Origin: Natronomonas gomsonensis
GTDB taxonomy: Archaea; Halobacteriota; Halobacteria; Halobacteriales; Haloarculaceae
Direction of reading: 5' to 3'
NCBI RefSeq assembly: GCF_013391635.1
Contig: NZ_JACAWU010000002.1
Coordinates: 1,550,001 to 1,614,000 of the forward strand
DNA: 64,000 bases
Shown here: piece after piece, positions 33,644-41,504 of the stretch
How positions within the stretch are numbered: the first letter of the stretch is position 1
How the letters are laid out: each line of letters begins with the position of its first letter
Made by a program: the position numbers and the translations under genes
Notes under the pieces: model-generated
The model's input: the letters and a program-made list of their open reading frames with translations, nothing else
Told to the model about the DNA's origin: nothing
Database searches by the model: none

Positions 33644-34046
33644 TTTCGAACGATTCCAGCACCCGAAACGACGGCTCCTCGCCGGTTCCGGTCCAGATTA
33701 CGCGGACCGTCACGCCCGGTTCGACCCCCGTCAAACGGACGCTATCGCTCTCCTCGACCGGGAACGCCTCGTCCGCAGCAGCCCACGTCGTCGTCACTTC
33801 GGCCTCCGGCGACGACACCTCGAGTCGTGCGGTCTCTGCGGTCGTAAACGAGTCGCCGCCGGCGTGTGTCACCGTCACGGTGCCGTTGTCGTACTCGTGG
33901 GTGAACGACGCGTTCGGCGTCGGGTCGGTCAAATCGCCGACGAGCATCGACCCCGCGTAGGCACCGACTACCACGATGAGGACGACGAGAACGCCCGCAG
34001 CGACGAGTCGTAGTTTCGGGTTTCCACCGCCCACCTCCCTCTCCAT
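33630..34046 (-). CDS. Pilin-like membrane-anchored surface protein
   Basis: The 138-residue protein has one N-terminal span (RLVAAGVLVVLIVVVGAYAGSML) and then PNASFTHEYDNGTVTVTHAGGDSFTT, the beta pattern that follows the hydrophobic helix in haloarchaeal type IV pilins and archaellin-like proteins. However, the N terminus lacks the usual AVSPVIG-type peptidase site, so it may be a pilin relative that stays membrane anchored. It ends FEISVE and is convergent with the small membrane-protein gene. Confidence 0.65.
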   Translation of the reverse strand: MEREVGGGNPKLRLVAAGVLVVLIVVVGAYAGSMLVGDLTDPTPNASFTHEYDNGTVTVTHAGGDSFTTAETARLEVSSPEAEVTTTWAAADEAFPVEESDSVRLTGVEPGVTVRVIWTGTGEEPSFRVLESFEISVE

Positions 34047-34124
34047 ATCACCTCCCGTCGGGCGACGAACTTACCTCTTACTCCATCCCGAAAACTTGAG
34101 GCCGACGGCCGACGCCGTTCCGTC

Positions 34125-35042
34125 GTGCGCTATCGAAACCTCCTGTTGTTCTGTGCGCTCGCCGCCGCGTGGGGGTCGGCGTTCATGGCCATCAAAGCGG
34201 GACTGGGCGAACCCGGAAGCCCAGCGTACTTTTTCGACGCGCCGGTGCTGTTCGCCGCCGTTCGCTACGACATCGCCGGACTCCTGATGCTCGGGTACGC
34301 CGCGTGGGCGGTCGACCGCTGGCGGCCCCGCGGCCGCTCGGAGTGGCTTCTCGTCGCCGTCGGGGCGGTGTTTCTCATCGCCGGATATCACGCGCTGTTG
34401 TTCATCGGCGAACGCGGGACGACGAGCGCCGCGGCGGCCGTCATCGTCTCGCTGTCGCCGGTCCTCACCACCGCCTTTGCCCGCGCTCTCCTCCCCGAAG
34501 AGCGACTCACCGTCGTCGGGTTGGTCGGGATGGTCCTCGGTCTCGTCGGCGTCGCGATTCTCGCCCGACCCGACCCGGCGAACCTCGTCGGGTCGCGGTT
34601 CGAGGCGCTCGTCTTCGGCGCTACGCTGTGTTTCGCCCTCGGGAGCGTCCTCACGCGTCGACTCGACACCGACCTCCCCATCGAGACGATGGAAGCGTGG
34701 TCGATGGTCGGCGGCGCCGCGTTGATGCACGCCCTCAGCGTCGGCCTCGGCGAATCAGTCTCCGGACTCCCACCGCTACGTGCGACGGTCGCGCTTGTGT
34801 ATCTCGCCGTCGTCGCCAGCGCCGCCGGTTTTCTCATCTACTTCGACTTGCTCGAACGCCTCGGCCCCATCGAAATCAACCTCGTCTCCTACGTCGCGCC
34901 CGTCTTCGCCGCTCTCGCCGGCTTCCTCTTCCTTCAGGAAGTCATCGACGCACCGACCGTCGTCGGCTTCCTCGTCATCCTCGTCGGGTTTCTGCTCATC
35001 AAACGACGGGAAATCCGTGCCGAACTGAACCGACATCTGTGA
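34125..35042 (+). CDS. EamA/DMT-family transporter
   Basis: Ten hydrophobic spans in two EamA repeats are visible: the first starts FCALAAAWGSAFMAIKAGL and the second LEALVFGATLCFALGSVLTRRL. The typical ends ERGTTSAAAAVIVSLSPVLTTAFA and INLVSYVAPVFAALAGFLFLQE are present. The start is GTG at 34125, with no closer ATG before the first span. The family exports amino acids or other metabolites; the substrate is not predictable. Gene length is 305 residues, standard for the family. Confidence 0.88.
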   Translation: MRYRNLLLFCALAAAWGSAFMAIKAGLGEPGSPAYFFDAPVLFAAVRYDIAGLLMLGYAAWAVDRWRPRGRSEWLLVAVGAVFLIAGYHALLFIGERGTTSAAAAVIVSLSPVLTTAFARALLPEERLTVVGLVGMVLGLVGVAILARPDPANLVGSRFEALVFGATLCFALGSVLTRRLDTDLPIETMEAWSMVGGAALMHALSVGLGESVSGLPPLRATVALVYLAVVASAAGFLIYFDLLERLGPIEINLVSYVAPVFAALAGFLFLQEVIDAPTVVGFLVILVGFLLIKRREIRAELNRHL

Positions 35043-35057
35043 CCGGGTAACGACCCG

Positions 35058-35291
35058 TTACTGTCGGTAATCGTGGCCGACGACGACCGCAGCGACGTTG
35101 GCGACGACCAGGGCGGTGAACACGAAATAATCCGTCGGGCCGTCGAACCCGCTGGCGAAGAGCCCGAGCAGACAGAACGGCAGGAACACCGCACTCCAGA
35201 AGGCGAGGGCCTCCAGTGGCCCACTGAGGTACGACCGTGCCGACTTGACCACCCCAATCAGGGAGTCGTCGGGGAACGTGGAGGGACTCAT
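35058..35291 (-). CDS. Small haloarchaeal membrane protein (77 aa)
   Basis: The protein has two hydrophobic spans, FWSAVFLPFCLLGLFASGF and FVFTALVVANVAAVVVGH, after a polar N terminus (PDDSLIGVVKSARSYL). It converges on the DMT transporter with a 15-base gap. It resembles small conserved haloarchaeal membrane proteins, and no function is known to me. Confidence 0.65.
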   Translation of the reverse strand: MSPSTFPDDSLIGVVKSARSYLSGPLEALAFWSAVFLPFCLLGLFASGFDGPTDYFVFTALVVANVAAVVVGHDYRQ

Positions 35292-35438
35292 CGTCTATCC
35301 AACAACACACGCGAAACCCACTAATAACCATGCGAATATTCCACACGTTTCACAGAGTGTGTGACCTTTCACGGACACGCCAGCGCAGGCGAGAGATTTT
35401 ATCCGCGCCGCTGAAGCGGTCACGGACCGTCCGGTCCA

Positions 35439-35864
35439 TCATCCGAGCATCGCGAGGTCGACCTCGTGAGGGCCCTCCGGCGTTCGGATGGTCGTCGTCT
35501 CGCGGAGGCGGTCGCGGACGGCGCGTCGCCACGCCGCAACCGCCCGTTCGTGGTATTCGCGGTGGGTCTCGGGAGCGTACGTTCGCTCGGGGTGTGAGCG
35601 GAGGGCGTCTTCGGTTCGGTCCGCCGTCGGGAACGCGGGCACGGAGTCGACGAACACCTCCGGCGGCAGGTGAAGCGGCGCCGGGTCGTCGTACTCCCGT
35701 TCGGTGCCCGCGAGGTGCAGTCGGGCGCGCATCCGGCCGCTGAACGGCGGCGTCACCCGGAGAACCGCTCCTGCGTCGCGGCGCTCGTTGGCTTCGAGTG
35801 CGGCCACCACGTCGTCGGTCGTCACCGCGAGCGTACGTATCGATGTCGGGTCGTCGGTCGCCAC
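35439..35864 (-). CDS. Haloarchaeal conserved soluble protein (141 aa)
   Basis: An acidic and Arg-rich cytosolic protein begins IRTLAVTTDDVVAALEANERR, with a beta part (AVLRVTPPFSGRMRARLHLAG), PLHLPPEVFVDSVPAFP and a C-terminal helix (YHERAVAAWRRAVRDRLRETTTI). It has no recognisable catalytic motif, signal or membrane segment. I recognise it as a haloarchaea-only family of unknown role. The region 35292-35438 before it holds no further gene. Confidence 0.7.
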   Translation of the reverse strand: MATDDPTSIRTLAVTTDDVVAALEANERRDAGAVLRVTPPFSGRMRARLHLAGTEREYDDPAPLHLPPEVFVDSVPAFPTADRTEDALRSHPERTYAPETHREYHERAVAAWRRAVRDRLRETTTIRTPEGPHEVDLAMLG

Positions 35865-35935
35865 GGCGGAAAACGGACCCGAGCGCCAATGAGCGTGTCG
35901 GCGGACTTTTCTCCGCCGACGGACGATTCGGCCCC

Positions 35936-36148
35936 ATGGACTGGACTCACGAGGAGCGAGACGACGGTACCGTCTGGAGCCGAAGCGACCGCAACGCCTT
36001 CGTCCGCCTTCGACACACCGCCGACGACCGATGGGCAGTGACCCTCGACAGACTCGAACAGGCCCCCGACGGGGAGACGTACCGCCACGAGACCTTCGAG
36101 GACCGCGAAGCGGCCGAAGCTCAAGCCGAGGAGTGGCGCTCAGCGTAG
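35936..36148 (+). CDS. Small haloarchaeal conserved protein (70 aa)
   Basis: The compact frame MDWTHEERDDGTVWSRSDRN continues with AVTLDRLEQAPDGETYRHETF and ends EEWRSA. The pattern of a short beta-hairpin domain followed by a helix recurs in small haloarchaeal proteins of unknown function. The ATG at 35936 was chosen; the longer open frames around it are shadows. Its 3-prime end overlaps the next, convergent gene by nine bases. Confidence 0.6.
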   Translation: MDWTHEERDDGTVWSRSDRNAFVRLRHTADDRWAVTLDRLEQAPDGETYRHETFEDREAAEAQAEEWRSA

Positions 36149-36544
36149 CGGCCCGATGACATCCGTGACGGCCTCGGCAGAGCAGTCAGGGTCCAACGCG
36201 ATGTACAGCCCAGTCGTCTCGCCAAGCAGTCTGAGCAGCGTCAACTCCTCGGTGTGAGTGACCAACGAGGTGACGTGGCCGGCGTTCGGCAACAGCGTGT
36301 TCTCGTAGGTGTCACGTTCCATGAAGTCCATGTGCAGGTGGTCCAACACGCGTGCGTAGTGCTCACGGAGGTGCTCTTCGTCGCGATACATCTCGACGAT
36401 GTCGTCGTGGACGTAGAGGATGTTGTACTCGTTCTGTGAGAACTCCATGAACGACTGGACGCCGTCACCACAGACGTCTCGCACTCGTTCGAGTGCGGCC
36501 TCGGCGTCGAACTCCGCCAACTCCGAATCGCCCGTCAGTGCCAT
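36140..36544 (-). CDS. Haloarchaeal conserved protein paired with the divergent signalling-type gene
   Basis: The 134-residue protein reads AALERVRDVCGDGVQSFMEFSQNEYNILYVHDDIVEMY, then HYARVLDHLHMDFMERDTYEN, and ends in an alpha/beta part (LLRLLGETTGLYIALDPDC). The ATG at 36544 is preferred because a TATA-like element lies 22-31 bases before it; an upstream in-frame start would fall in the promoter. It resembles a family (DUF7522, from memory) seen next to degenerate RecA-like proteins in haloarchaea, which is also the situation here. Confidence 0.65.
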   Translation of the reverse strand: MALTGDSELAEFDAEAALERVRDVCGDGVQSFMEFSQNEYNILYVHDDIVEMYRDEEHLREHYARVLDHLHMDFMERDTYENTLLPNAGHVTSLVTHTEELTLLRLLGETTGLYIALDPDCSAEAVTDVIGPLR

Positions 36545-36565
36545 GGGTGCCACTCGATAGCGACC

Positions 36566-36620
36566 GACTAAAACGGTTGGTTGACGACCCGCATCCATGT
36601 CGGCCCAATCGTTTTTATTC
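36566..36620. promoter_or_regulatory. Divergent leaderless promoter pair
   Basis: On the minus strand CGTTTTAGTC (36566-36575) lies 22-31 bases before the ATG at 36544. On the plus strand GTTTTTATTC (36611-36620) lies 21-30 bases before the ATG at 36641. Both genes would give leaderless transcripts from one 96-base region. Confidence 0.55.
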
Positions 36621-36640
36621 GATGCCGACCGAGGGCCAGC

Positions 36641-37240
36641 ATGTCATCAGCGGGAGCACTCGACGACATCGCTGACGTGTCGAACGTGCTCGTTCTCGGG
36701 CCAAGTGTCGACGAATCCGTCGACATCGGCTGTAAGCGCCTCCTGAGGGCCGGTGACGAGGAGGCGGTACTCGTCGTGAGTTTCATGTTGTCACCCAAAC
36801 AGTGGGTCGACAGCTGGATTGAACGCGTCGGCGACCTCCCCGAGGAACTCGTCGTCGTCACGACGAGCGACGCCTTCACCCAACCGGGAGAGACCGAAGA
36901 CGACCTCCCCGACTCCGTGACCGTCGAGTACCTCTCCAGTCCGGGCGACCTCACGGGCATCGGGATGGTCGTCAGCAAGTACCTCGAACGCTGGCACGAA
37001 GCCGACCGAGAGATGGCCCTCTGTTTCGACTCGCTGACCACGCTGTTGCAGTACGGCGAGACCCACAGCATCTACCGCTTCCTCCATCTCATCACGACGC
37101 GCATCTCCGGCGCCGACGCCCGCGCACACTTCCACCTCGACCCCGACACCCAGGACAAACAGACCGTCTCGACGATTACCTCGACGTTTCAGGCAGTCGC
37201 CCGCCACACCGATTCGGGCTGGGAAGTCAAGCGTCGCTGA
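36641..37240 (+). CDS. Degenerate RecA/KaiC-like haloarchaeal signalling-type protein (DUF7504-like)
   Basis: The 199-residue protein has an alpha/beta layout like KaiC or RadA cores (VSNVLVLGPSVDESVDIGCKRLL, VLVVSFMLSPKQWVDSW, EMALCFDSLTTLLQYGETHSIYRFLHLITTRI, ARAHFHLDPDTQDKQT). It lacks a Walker A lysine loop, so ATP hydrolysis is unlikely. I recognise the pattern as the haloarchaeal DUF7504 group that often sits near two-component regulators. It is divergent from its presumed partner at 36140-36544. Confidence 0.7.
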   Translation: MSSAGALDDIADVSNVLVLGPSVDESVDIGCKRLLRAGDEEAVLVVSFMLSPKQWVDSWIERVGDLPEELVVVTTSDAFTQPGETEDDLPDSVTVEYLSSPGDLTGIGMVVSKYLERWHEADREMALCFDSLTTLLQYGETHSIYRFLHLITTRISGADARAHFHLDPDTQDKQTVSTITSTFQAVARHTDSGWEVKRR

Positions 37241-37245
37241 GAATC

Positions 37246-37656
37246 TCAGAGTCCGGGTTCGAACTCGCGGAACGCTTCTCGCCACGACTCGGGGACCGGT
37301 CTCGTTCCCGTCTCGTCGACGACTACCAGCGTCGTCTCTCCGGTCGCCGCGGGGTCGTCGGCGCCGCCGGCGTACACCCGATAGCCCATCCGGAAACTGG
37401 ATTCCCCGATGTCGGTGACGCCACAGTCGATTCGAACCGACTCGTCGTCGAGGACGATTGCCCGCCGGAAATCCATCTCTATCGAGGCCAGCACCATCCC
37501 CAACTCGTCGAAAGCGACGCCGAGGACTTCCTCGAAGTATTCGATGCGCGCCTGTTCGAGGTACGTCCCGTAGACGGCGTTGTTGACGTGTTCGAGCGTG
37601 TCGAGGTCTCGGTACCTGACGGGCAACTCGACGTGAAACGGGAACTCTCGGTCCAT
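37246..37656 (-). CDS. Acyl-CoA thioesterase (4HBT hot-dog family)
   Basis: The 136-residue protein carries the YbgC/4HBT signature VRYRDLDTLEHVNNAVYGTYLEQARIEYF with the conserved Asp and the HVNNAVY helix, followed by SIEMDFRRAIVLDDE and FRMGYRVY. Such enzymes hydrolyse short- to medium-chain acyl-CoA thioesters. The ATG at 37656 was taken; GTG at 37662 adds two residues. The gene converges on the signalling-type gene with a five-base gap. Confidence 0.88.
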   Translation of the reverse strand: MDREFPFHVELPVRYRDLDTLEHVNNAVYGTYLEQARIEYFEEVLGVAFDELGMVLASIEMDFRRAIVLDDESVRIDCGVTDIGESSFRMGYRVYAGGADDPAATGETTLVVVDETGTRPVPESWREAFREFEPGL

Positions 37657-37741
37657 ACGCACGCCCCGTCCGTGTCGCCGAAGGGCGTTTCGCTTCCGTC
37701 GGTGTCGGTACGCTCATTGTGTTCGACCGACCAACACGTCT

Positions 37742-37954
37742 ATGGCCCGGCTCCTGCGGGATTCGCTGTACGGCCTCCTCATCGTCGCCTGCGTCGTGGC
37801 GACGCTACTGGCGGTCGTCGCCTTCGTCGCACCCACGGTTCTCCCGGCACCGTTTGCGGCCGCCGCGGGTAGCAACCTCTGGATAGTCGCCACCGCCGCC
37901 CTCACCATCCTCGGCGTCATGTTCCTGTTGTTGGTGATGCGGGCGCTCATCTAA
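37742..37954 (+). CDS. Small two-span membrane protein (70 aa)
   Basis: The frame starts MARLLRDSLYGLLIVACVV and holds two strong hydrophobic spans (LLIVACVVATLLAVVAFVA and LWIVATAALTILGVMFLLLVM). It is divergent from the thioesterase gene. It belongs to the many small membrane proteins of haloarchaea; no role is known to me. Confidence 0.6.
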   Translation: MARLLRDSLYGLLIVACVVATLLAVVAFVAPTVLPAPFAAAAGSNLWIVATAALTILGVMFLLLVMRALI

Positions 37955-37968
37955 CCCACACATCGATA

Positions 37969-38736
37969 TCATTCCTCGGCCCATTCCGGTCGTTCGACCG
38001 TCGTCTCGTCGACATCGGTGTATCGAACCCGTCGTTCGACGGTCAACGTCTCACCGGTCTCGTTTCCGGGACCTCGCTGGATGAGTCGATACTCGTGGAC
38101 GAAGCCCTCCGAATCGACGCTGCCGCTGAACTCGGCGTGCTGGAGTTCTGATACGTGCTGTCTCGGGCCGAGGTAGCCGTATCGGTTGTGAAAGTCCGTC
38201 GACTGAACGTAGTAGAGGGTCTTCCCGTTCAGTTCGGTCCCCCCGCTGACGGTCGTCGTGAACGAGTCCAGAATCGGACGGAGGGAGTCGGTCTGTGTCG
38301 ACCGAGTCACGTATTCGCTCAGCGGACTCTCCGCGGAGAACGGCTCCACCACCCGTCCATCGTCGGTTTGGCGGGCGGACCACCCGTTCTCTCCGTCGAA
38401 GTACAGCGCGACATCGGGCCGGGATTCGTTTCCAGTCGAGTCGTAGCGTTCGGTCTCGTAGGCGCTGAATCCCGATGCGACCGCCGTCCGAGACCGTCGT
38501 TCTTCGAGGACGGTCCCGTTTTCGTGGATAACCGTTTCAGTCGTGACGACTGTAAAGGAGTGGTTTTCGAGGAAATCGCCGTGGGCATCCGTCAGTGCGT
38601 CGGGGTCCTCGATGCCGGTTTCGGAGAGCCCCGGCGCGACCGGTTCGGGTTCGGATTCCCCGTCGGGACCCACCATCGAACACCCCGAGATGGAGACCGA
38701 CAGACACAGGACGGCGAGGAGGGCGATGCGTTTCAT
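37969..38736 (-). CDS. Haloarchaeal lipoprotein with LolA-like beta domain
   Basis: The 255-residue precursor has a short signal (MKRIALLAVLCLSVSISG) ending in the lipobox ISGC, then an extracellular domain: DALTDAHGDFLENHSFTVVTTETVI, an antiparallel beta run with YFDGENGWSARQTDDGRVV, and GKTLYYVQSTDFHNR. This resembles secreted haloarchaeal DUF7537-like lipoproteins with a LolA/LppX-type barrel. The ATG at 38736 gives a correct signal peptide; the longer start does not. The protein would be anchored outside the membrane. Confidence 0.72.
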   Translation of the reverse strand: MKRIALLAVLCLSVSISGCSMVGPDGESEPEPVAPGLSETGIEDPDALTDAHGDFLENHSFTVVTTETVIHENGTVLEERRSRTAVASGFSAYETERYDSTGNESRPDVALYFDGENGWSARQTDDGRVVEPFSAESPLSEYVTRSTQTDSLRPILDSFTTTVSGGTELNGKTLYYVQSTDFHNRYGYLGPRQHVSELQHAEFSGSVDSEGFVHEYRLIQRGPGNETGETLTVERRVRYTDVDETTVERPEWAEE

Positions 38737-38763
38737 ACACCAACTATTCAGCACGCCCTACGT

Positions 38764-38772
38764 AAAAAAAAA
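38764..38772 (-). terminator. T9 terminator after the DoxX-like gene
   Basis: Nine consecutive T residues on the minus strand lie about 56-64 bases downstream of the DoxX-like gene stop and before the lipoprotein gene, which fits the T-tract form of archaeal terminators. Confidence 0.55.
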
Positions 38773-38827
38773 CATCGCCAGTCATCGAAGCCGATGCAGT
38801 GGTAGTTTCGGCCGCCCGCGACGACTG

Positions 38828-39259
38828 TTACAGCGCCTCTTCGGGCGGCGACTGCGTGTACCACCACGCCCACGCGATGAGGACGGCCTGCAGCGGGAGT
38901 CTACCCCATCGGACGAGTTGGGAGGGGTCGCCGCCACCGGGTGTACCCTCGATGACCACGCCGTGGGTCGCCATGTAGATGTTCGCCGGGAAGATTGCCA
39001 CGAGTAGCGCGACGGTTCCCCACGCCGCGATGCGACGCGTTCGTGGAACCAACACGCCGACGCCGACGAGGATTTCGGCGATACCGGAGAGATAGACGAG
39101 TTCGAGCCGAAACGGGAGCGTGGGCGGCACTATTTGGACGTACAACTCCGGAACGACGAAGTGCAGGATCCCTGCGACGATGTAGGCAGGTCCCATCACG
39201 TACAGAAGCGGCCGTTTCAGTCGTCGAAGCGCCCGCGGCAGGTCGCGTCCGTCGCTCAT
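38828..39259 (-). CDS. DoxX-family membrane protein
   Basis: The 143-residue protein has four spans: LLYVMGPAYIVAGILHFVVP, LVYLSGIAEILVGVGVLVP, IAAWGTVALLVAIFPANIYMA and a last one around LPLQAVLIAWAWWY. The GILHFVVPELY and SGIAEILVGVG motifs are those of DoxX/DoxD-like proteins. Their role is often linked to quinone redox chemistry but is not settled. The ATG at 39259 was chosen; further upstream sequence overlaps no family motif. Confidence 0.82.
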   Translation of the reverse strand: MSDGRDLPRALRRLKRPLLYVMGPAYIVAGILHFVVPELYVQIVPPTLPFRLELVYLSGIAEILVGVGVLVPRTRRIAAWGTVALLVAIFPANIYMATHGVVIEGTPGGGDPSQLVRWGRLPLQAVLIAWAWWYTQSPPEEAL

Positions 39260-39347
39260 TCCGCGTATGTAATCGGGTTGTCGGGTTAACAGTACCGTCT
39301 CGGTGCGCAAAGCGGCGGCTGTTCGACGTGAGTTCTCGAAATAGGAG

Positions 39348-39480
39348 TGCCCGGGGAGGGCTCCGAACCCTCGATCTCCGCATGTCCCAGGAACGAGACG
39401 TAGGCACCGTCTCAGGACATCGCGGGTACCGCCTCGTAACCCTATGAGTGCGGCGCTATGTCCAGCTAAGCCACCCGGGC
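39348..39480 (-). tRNA. Elongator tRNA-Met (CAT) with intron in the anticodon loop
   Basis: The reverse strand begins GCCCGGGTGGCTTAGC and closes with CCCGGGC plus a discriminator A. The anticodon stem is CCGCA/TGCGG and the anticodon CAT lies at 39446-39444. About 58 bases (roughly 39384-39442) separate the two halves of the anticodon loop and would be removed by the bulge-helix-bulge splicing endonuclease. The presence of an intron in elongator tRNA-Met is usual in haloarchaea. Confidence 0.92.
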
Positions 39481-39564
39481 TCACTTCCTCGTTGCCCGCT
39501 TTCGCCCTTCAACCTTCCTATCTCCGTCGGGTGGTTGTGCGGGTCAGTGGCGTAGTTAGCCAGC

Positions 39565-39574
39565 GGTTTTAAGC
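39565..39574 (+). promoter_or_regulatory. TATA element of the coiled-coil protein gene
   Basis: GGTTTTAAGC lies 24-33 bases before the ATG at 39598, giving a leaderless transcript. Confidence 0.5.
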
Positions 39575-39597
39575 TACCGTGCGGGGACACCACACGC

Positions 39598-40575
39598 ATG
39601 GACGAGCTTCCGGCGCTGGTAACCGAGGCCGTCGGCGACGCTGCGGTCATTGGAACCGTCGACGTCGGCGGTGGAGACGCCGTCGTCGTCACCCCCGAGG
39701 CGACGCACGTGTATCGTTCCGAGGGGCTGCTGTCCGACGAATCACTCGACAGCTACGACCACGACGTCGAACGCTTCGCCGTCGACGCCGGCCGGCGCAA
39801 ATCGACGGTTCGACTCGACGGCATCGACGGCGAACGGAGCTTCACCGTTCCCGGAAGCGTCGCCGACGGCGTCATCGAGGCCGTCCTCGAAGGCGTTCTC
39901 AGAGCGACCGGCGTCGTCGCCGCGGACGAAACCGTCGACGCGACGTTTCGATTCAGCGAACTCACCCTCGTCGTCACCGACAGACAACTGCTGAAACACG
40001 TCGGTAGCGCGGTCTGGGACGAAGAGTTCGAGGCGTTCCACTACGAGGACCTCGCCGACCTCGACTTCGAGGAGGGAAGCGTCGCCACACAGGTCGTCGT
40101 CGAGGCCGACGGCCGGAAACAGCGGGTCAAAGTACCAAACGAACACGCCGGCCGCGTCCGCGAGGACGTACAGAGCGCCGTCTTCGAGTTCCACGGTGTC
40201 TCCTCGCTCGGCGGGCTTCGAGCCGCCCTCGAGGACGGGTCCGACGACGAGACCGACCGCGACGAAGGGACCGACCCGAACGAAGACGAGGGGGCCGACG
40301 ACTCCGACGCGTCGGAAGGTGGCTTCGTCTCTGCCGACTGGTCGCCACCGGCCGACCAGGACGTGACCGGCAGTCGAGGAATCGATACCGCGGAATCGGG
40401 TGACGAAGACGAGTCGCCCGACGACACCCAGCCGAAGGCAACCGAAGTCGATACCGAGGAGCTCGCAGACGAGGTCGAAGCCCTCAGGGAGACCGTCGAG
40501 TACCAGACCGAGTTGCTCGAATCTCAACAGGAGACCATCGAACAGCTCGTCGACGAACTCCGACGGGGACGGTAG
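39598..40575 (+). CDS. Haloarchaeal conserved protein with acidic linker and C-terminal coiled coil
   Basis: The 325-residue protein has a duplicated beta-rich N-terminal part (VVVTPEATHVYRSEGLL and LVVTDRQLLKHVGSAVW mark the two halves, about 1-200), a very acidic disordered linker (DDETDRDEGTDPNEDEG) and a C-terminal coiled coil (ELADEVEALRETVEYQTEL, ETIEQLVDELR). It resembles haloarchaeal DUF7115 proteins (from memory). It is cytosolic; the PH-like repeats and the coiled coil suggest a scaffold, which is an inference. Confidence 0.7.
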   Translation: MDELPALVTEAVGDAAVIGTVDVGGGDAVVVTPEATHVYRSEGLLSDESLDSYDHDVERFAVDAGRRKSTVRLDGIDGERSFTVPGSVADGVIEAVLEGVLRATGVVAADETVDATFRFSELTLVVTDRQLLKHVGSAVWDEEFEAFHYEDLADLDFEEGSVATQVVVEADGRKQRVKVPNEHAGRVREDVQSAVFEFHGVSSLGGLRAALEDGSDDETDRDEGTDPNEDEGADDSDASEGGFVSADWSPPADQDVTGSRGIDTAESGDEDESPDDTQPKATEVDTEELADEVEALRETVEYQTELLESQQETIEQLVDELRRGR

Positions 40576-40608
40576 GCTGTTGGTCGAACTGGTCTCCGAG
40601 ACGTTCGG

Positions 40609-41013
40609 TTACTCGAACAACTGCGGCCCCCAGATGTCAGCCACGAAGGCGACGAGGTAGGCGGCTCCCAACAGCAGCGCACTCGGGAAGGGGTCGCTGC
40701 CCGAAAGCTCCAATCCAGCGACGACGACCACCGCCGTACCGACGATACCGAGAGCGAAAACTGCGACGACGAAGACGAAGCAGAACTCGCCGAGTCGTCC
40801 CAGCGACCACGGTCCCGCCACGAACGGGTAGGCACTTCCGACGGCGAGCGTCCCGGCGAGTAGCGTCACACTCGAGGGCGTGAGAGGCGACCCGAGTAGC
40901 TCGTTGCCGACCGAAAGTGCCGGATACCACAGCACACCAAGGACGGCGCTCGCGAGCAGTACGTCGACTGTCGCACCGAGCCACGAGTTGCGCTGGAAGG
41001 GGAGGGCGGACAT
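40609..41013 (-). CDS. Four-span membrane protein (134 aa)
   Basis: Spans are visible at TVDVLLASAVLGVLWYPAL, VTLLAGTLAVGSAYPFVAG, FCFVFVVAVFALGIVGTAVVVVAG and ALLLGAAYLVAFVADIWG. The ATG at 41013 (MSALPFQRNSW) was chosen; an upstream start would add a disordered stretch of 25 residues. It converges on the coiled-coil protein gene. The function is unknown. Confidence 0.65.
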   Translation of the reverse strand: MSALPFQRNSWLGATVDVLLASAVLGVLWYPALSVGNELLGSPLTPSSVTLLAGTLAVGSAYPFVAGPWSLGRLGEFCFVFVVAVFALGIVGTAVVVVAGLELSGSDPFPSALLLGAAYLVAFVADIWGPQLFE

Positions 41014-41057
41014 AACAGCGAGTAGCAATCCCAGCGTCGAATCAGTTGTGGTGGAAG

Positions 41058-41420
41058 TCACTCCCGGCCGGTCACTTTCCGGATGCACGAGGACCCGAAC
41101 GGCCCATGTTCGCCGGCCTGTAACTTCATGAAGTAGCCCGTCGAGATGGACGCCCCACAGCGCTGGCAGTCGAACTCCCCCTCCCGGGAGACGACTTCGC
41201 TTTCGAAACTGAGAAACCGGCCGGCAGTAGGTTTGATCGTGTCGCCGTCGCGGGTTATGTGACCCCTCTTTTCGGCCTCCTCGAGGATGGCTCGCGTCGT
41301 TTCGGGGTGGGTGGTAATCGTCTCGATGCGGTCGATAAGTTCAGCCAGCGACAGCTCCTCGTGTTCGAGGCGGGCGAGCAACTGCACCCCGAGTTCGACG
41401 GGGTCGTCGTCGCGGCTCAC
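41058..41420 (-). CDS. Haloarchaeal winged-helix/zinc protein (DUF5830-like)
   Basis: The 120-residue protein has a helical, winged-helix-like N half (LSLAELIDRIETITTHPETTRAILEEAEKRGHITRDGD) and a C half with FDCQRCGASISTGYF and GPFGSSCIRKVTG, a likely zinc site with three cysteines. It starts with GTG at 41420, in the sequence SRDDDPVELG. It matches a small haloarchaeal family I recall as DUF5830. A nucleic-acid-binding role is plausible. Confidence 0.7.
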   Translation of the reverse strand: MSRDDDPVELGVQLLARLEHEELSLAELIDRIETITTHPETTRAILEEAEKRGHITRDGDTIKPTAGRFLSFESEVVSREGEFDCQRCGASISTGYFMKLQAGEHGPFGSSCIRKVTGRE

Positions 41421-41504
41421 GGAGACTCCTCGGCGGCGTCGAAATAAAAACGACCGGGTAATCCGACCACAAGAGGTTTGTTCACCCGGTGGCTTCCCGC
41501 CGAC

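Noticed and set aside
39384-39442. Insert in tRNA-Met read as a pseudogene or mobile insertion
   Set aside because: The insert sits in the anticodon loop where haloarchaeal elongator tRNA-Met normally has a spliced intron, and all stems are intact.
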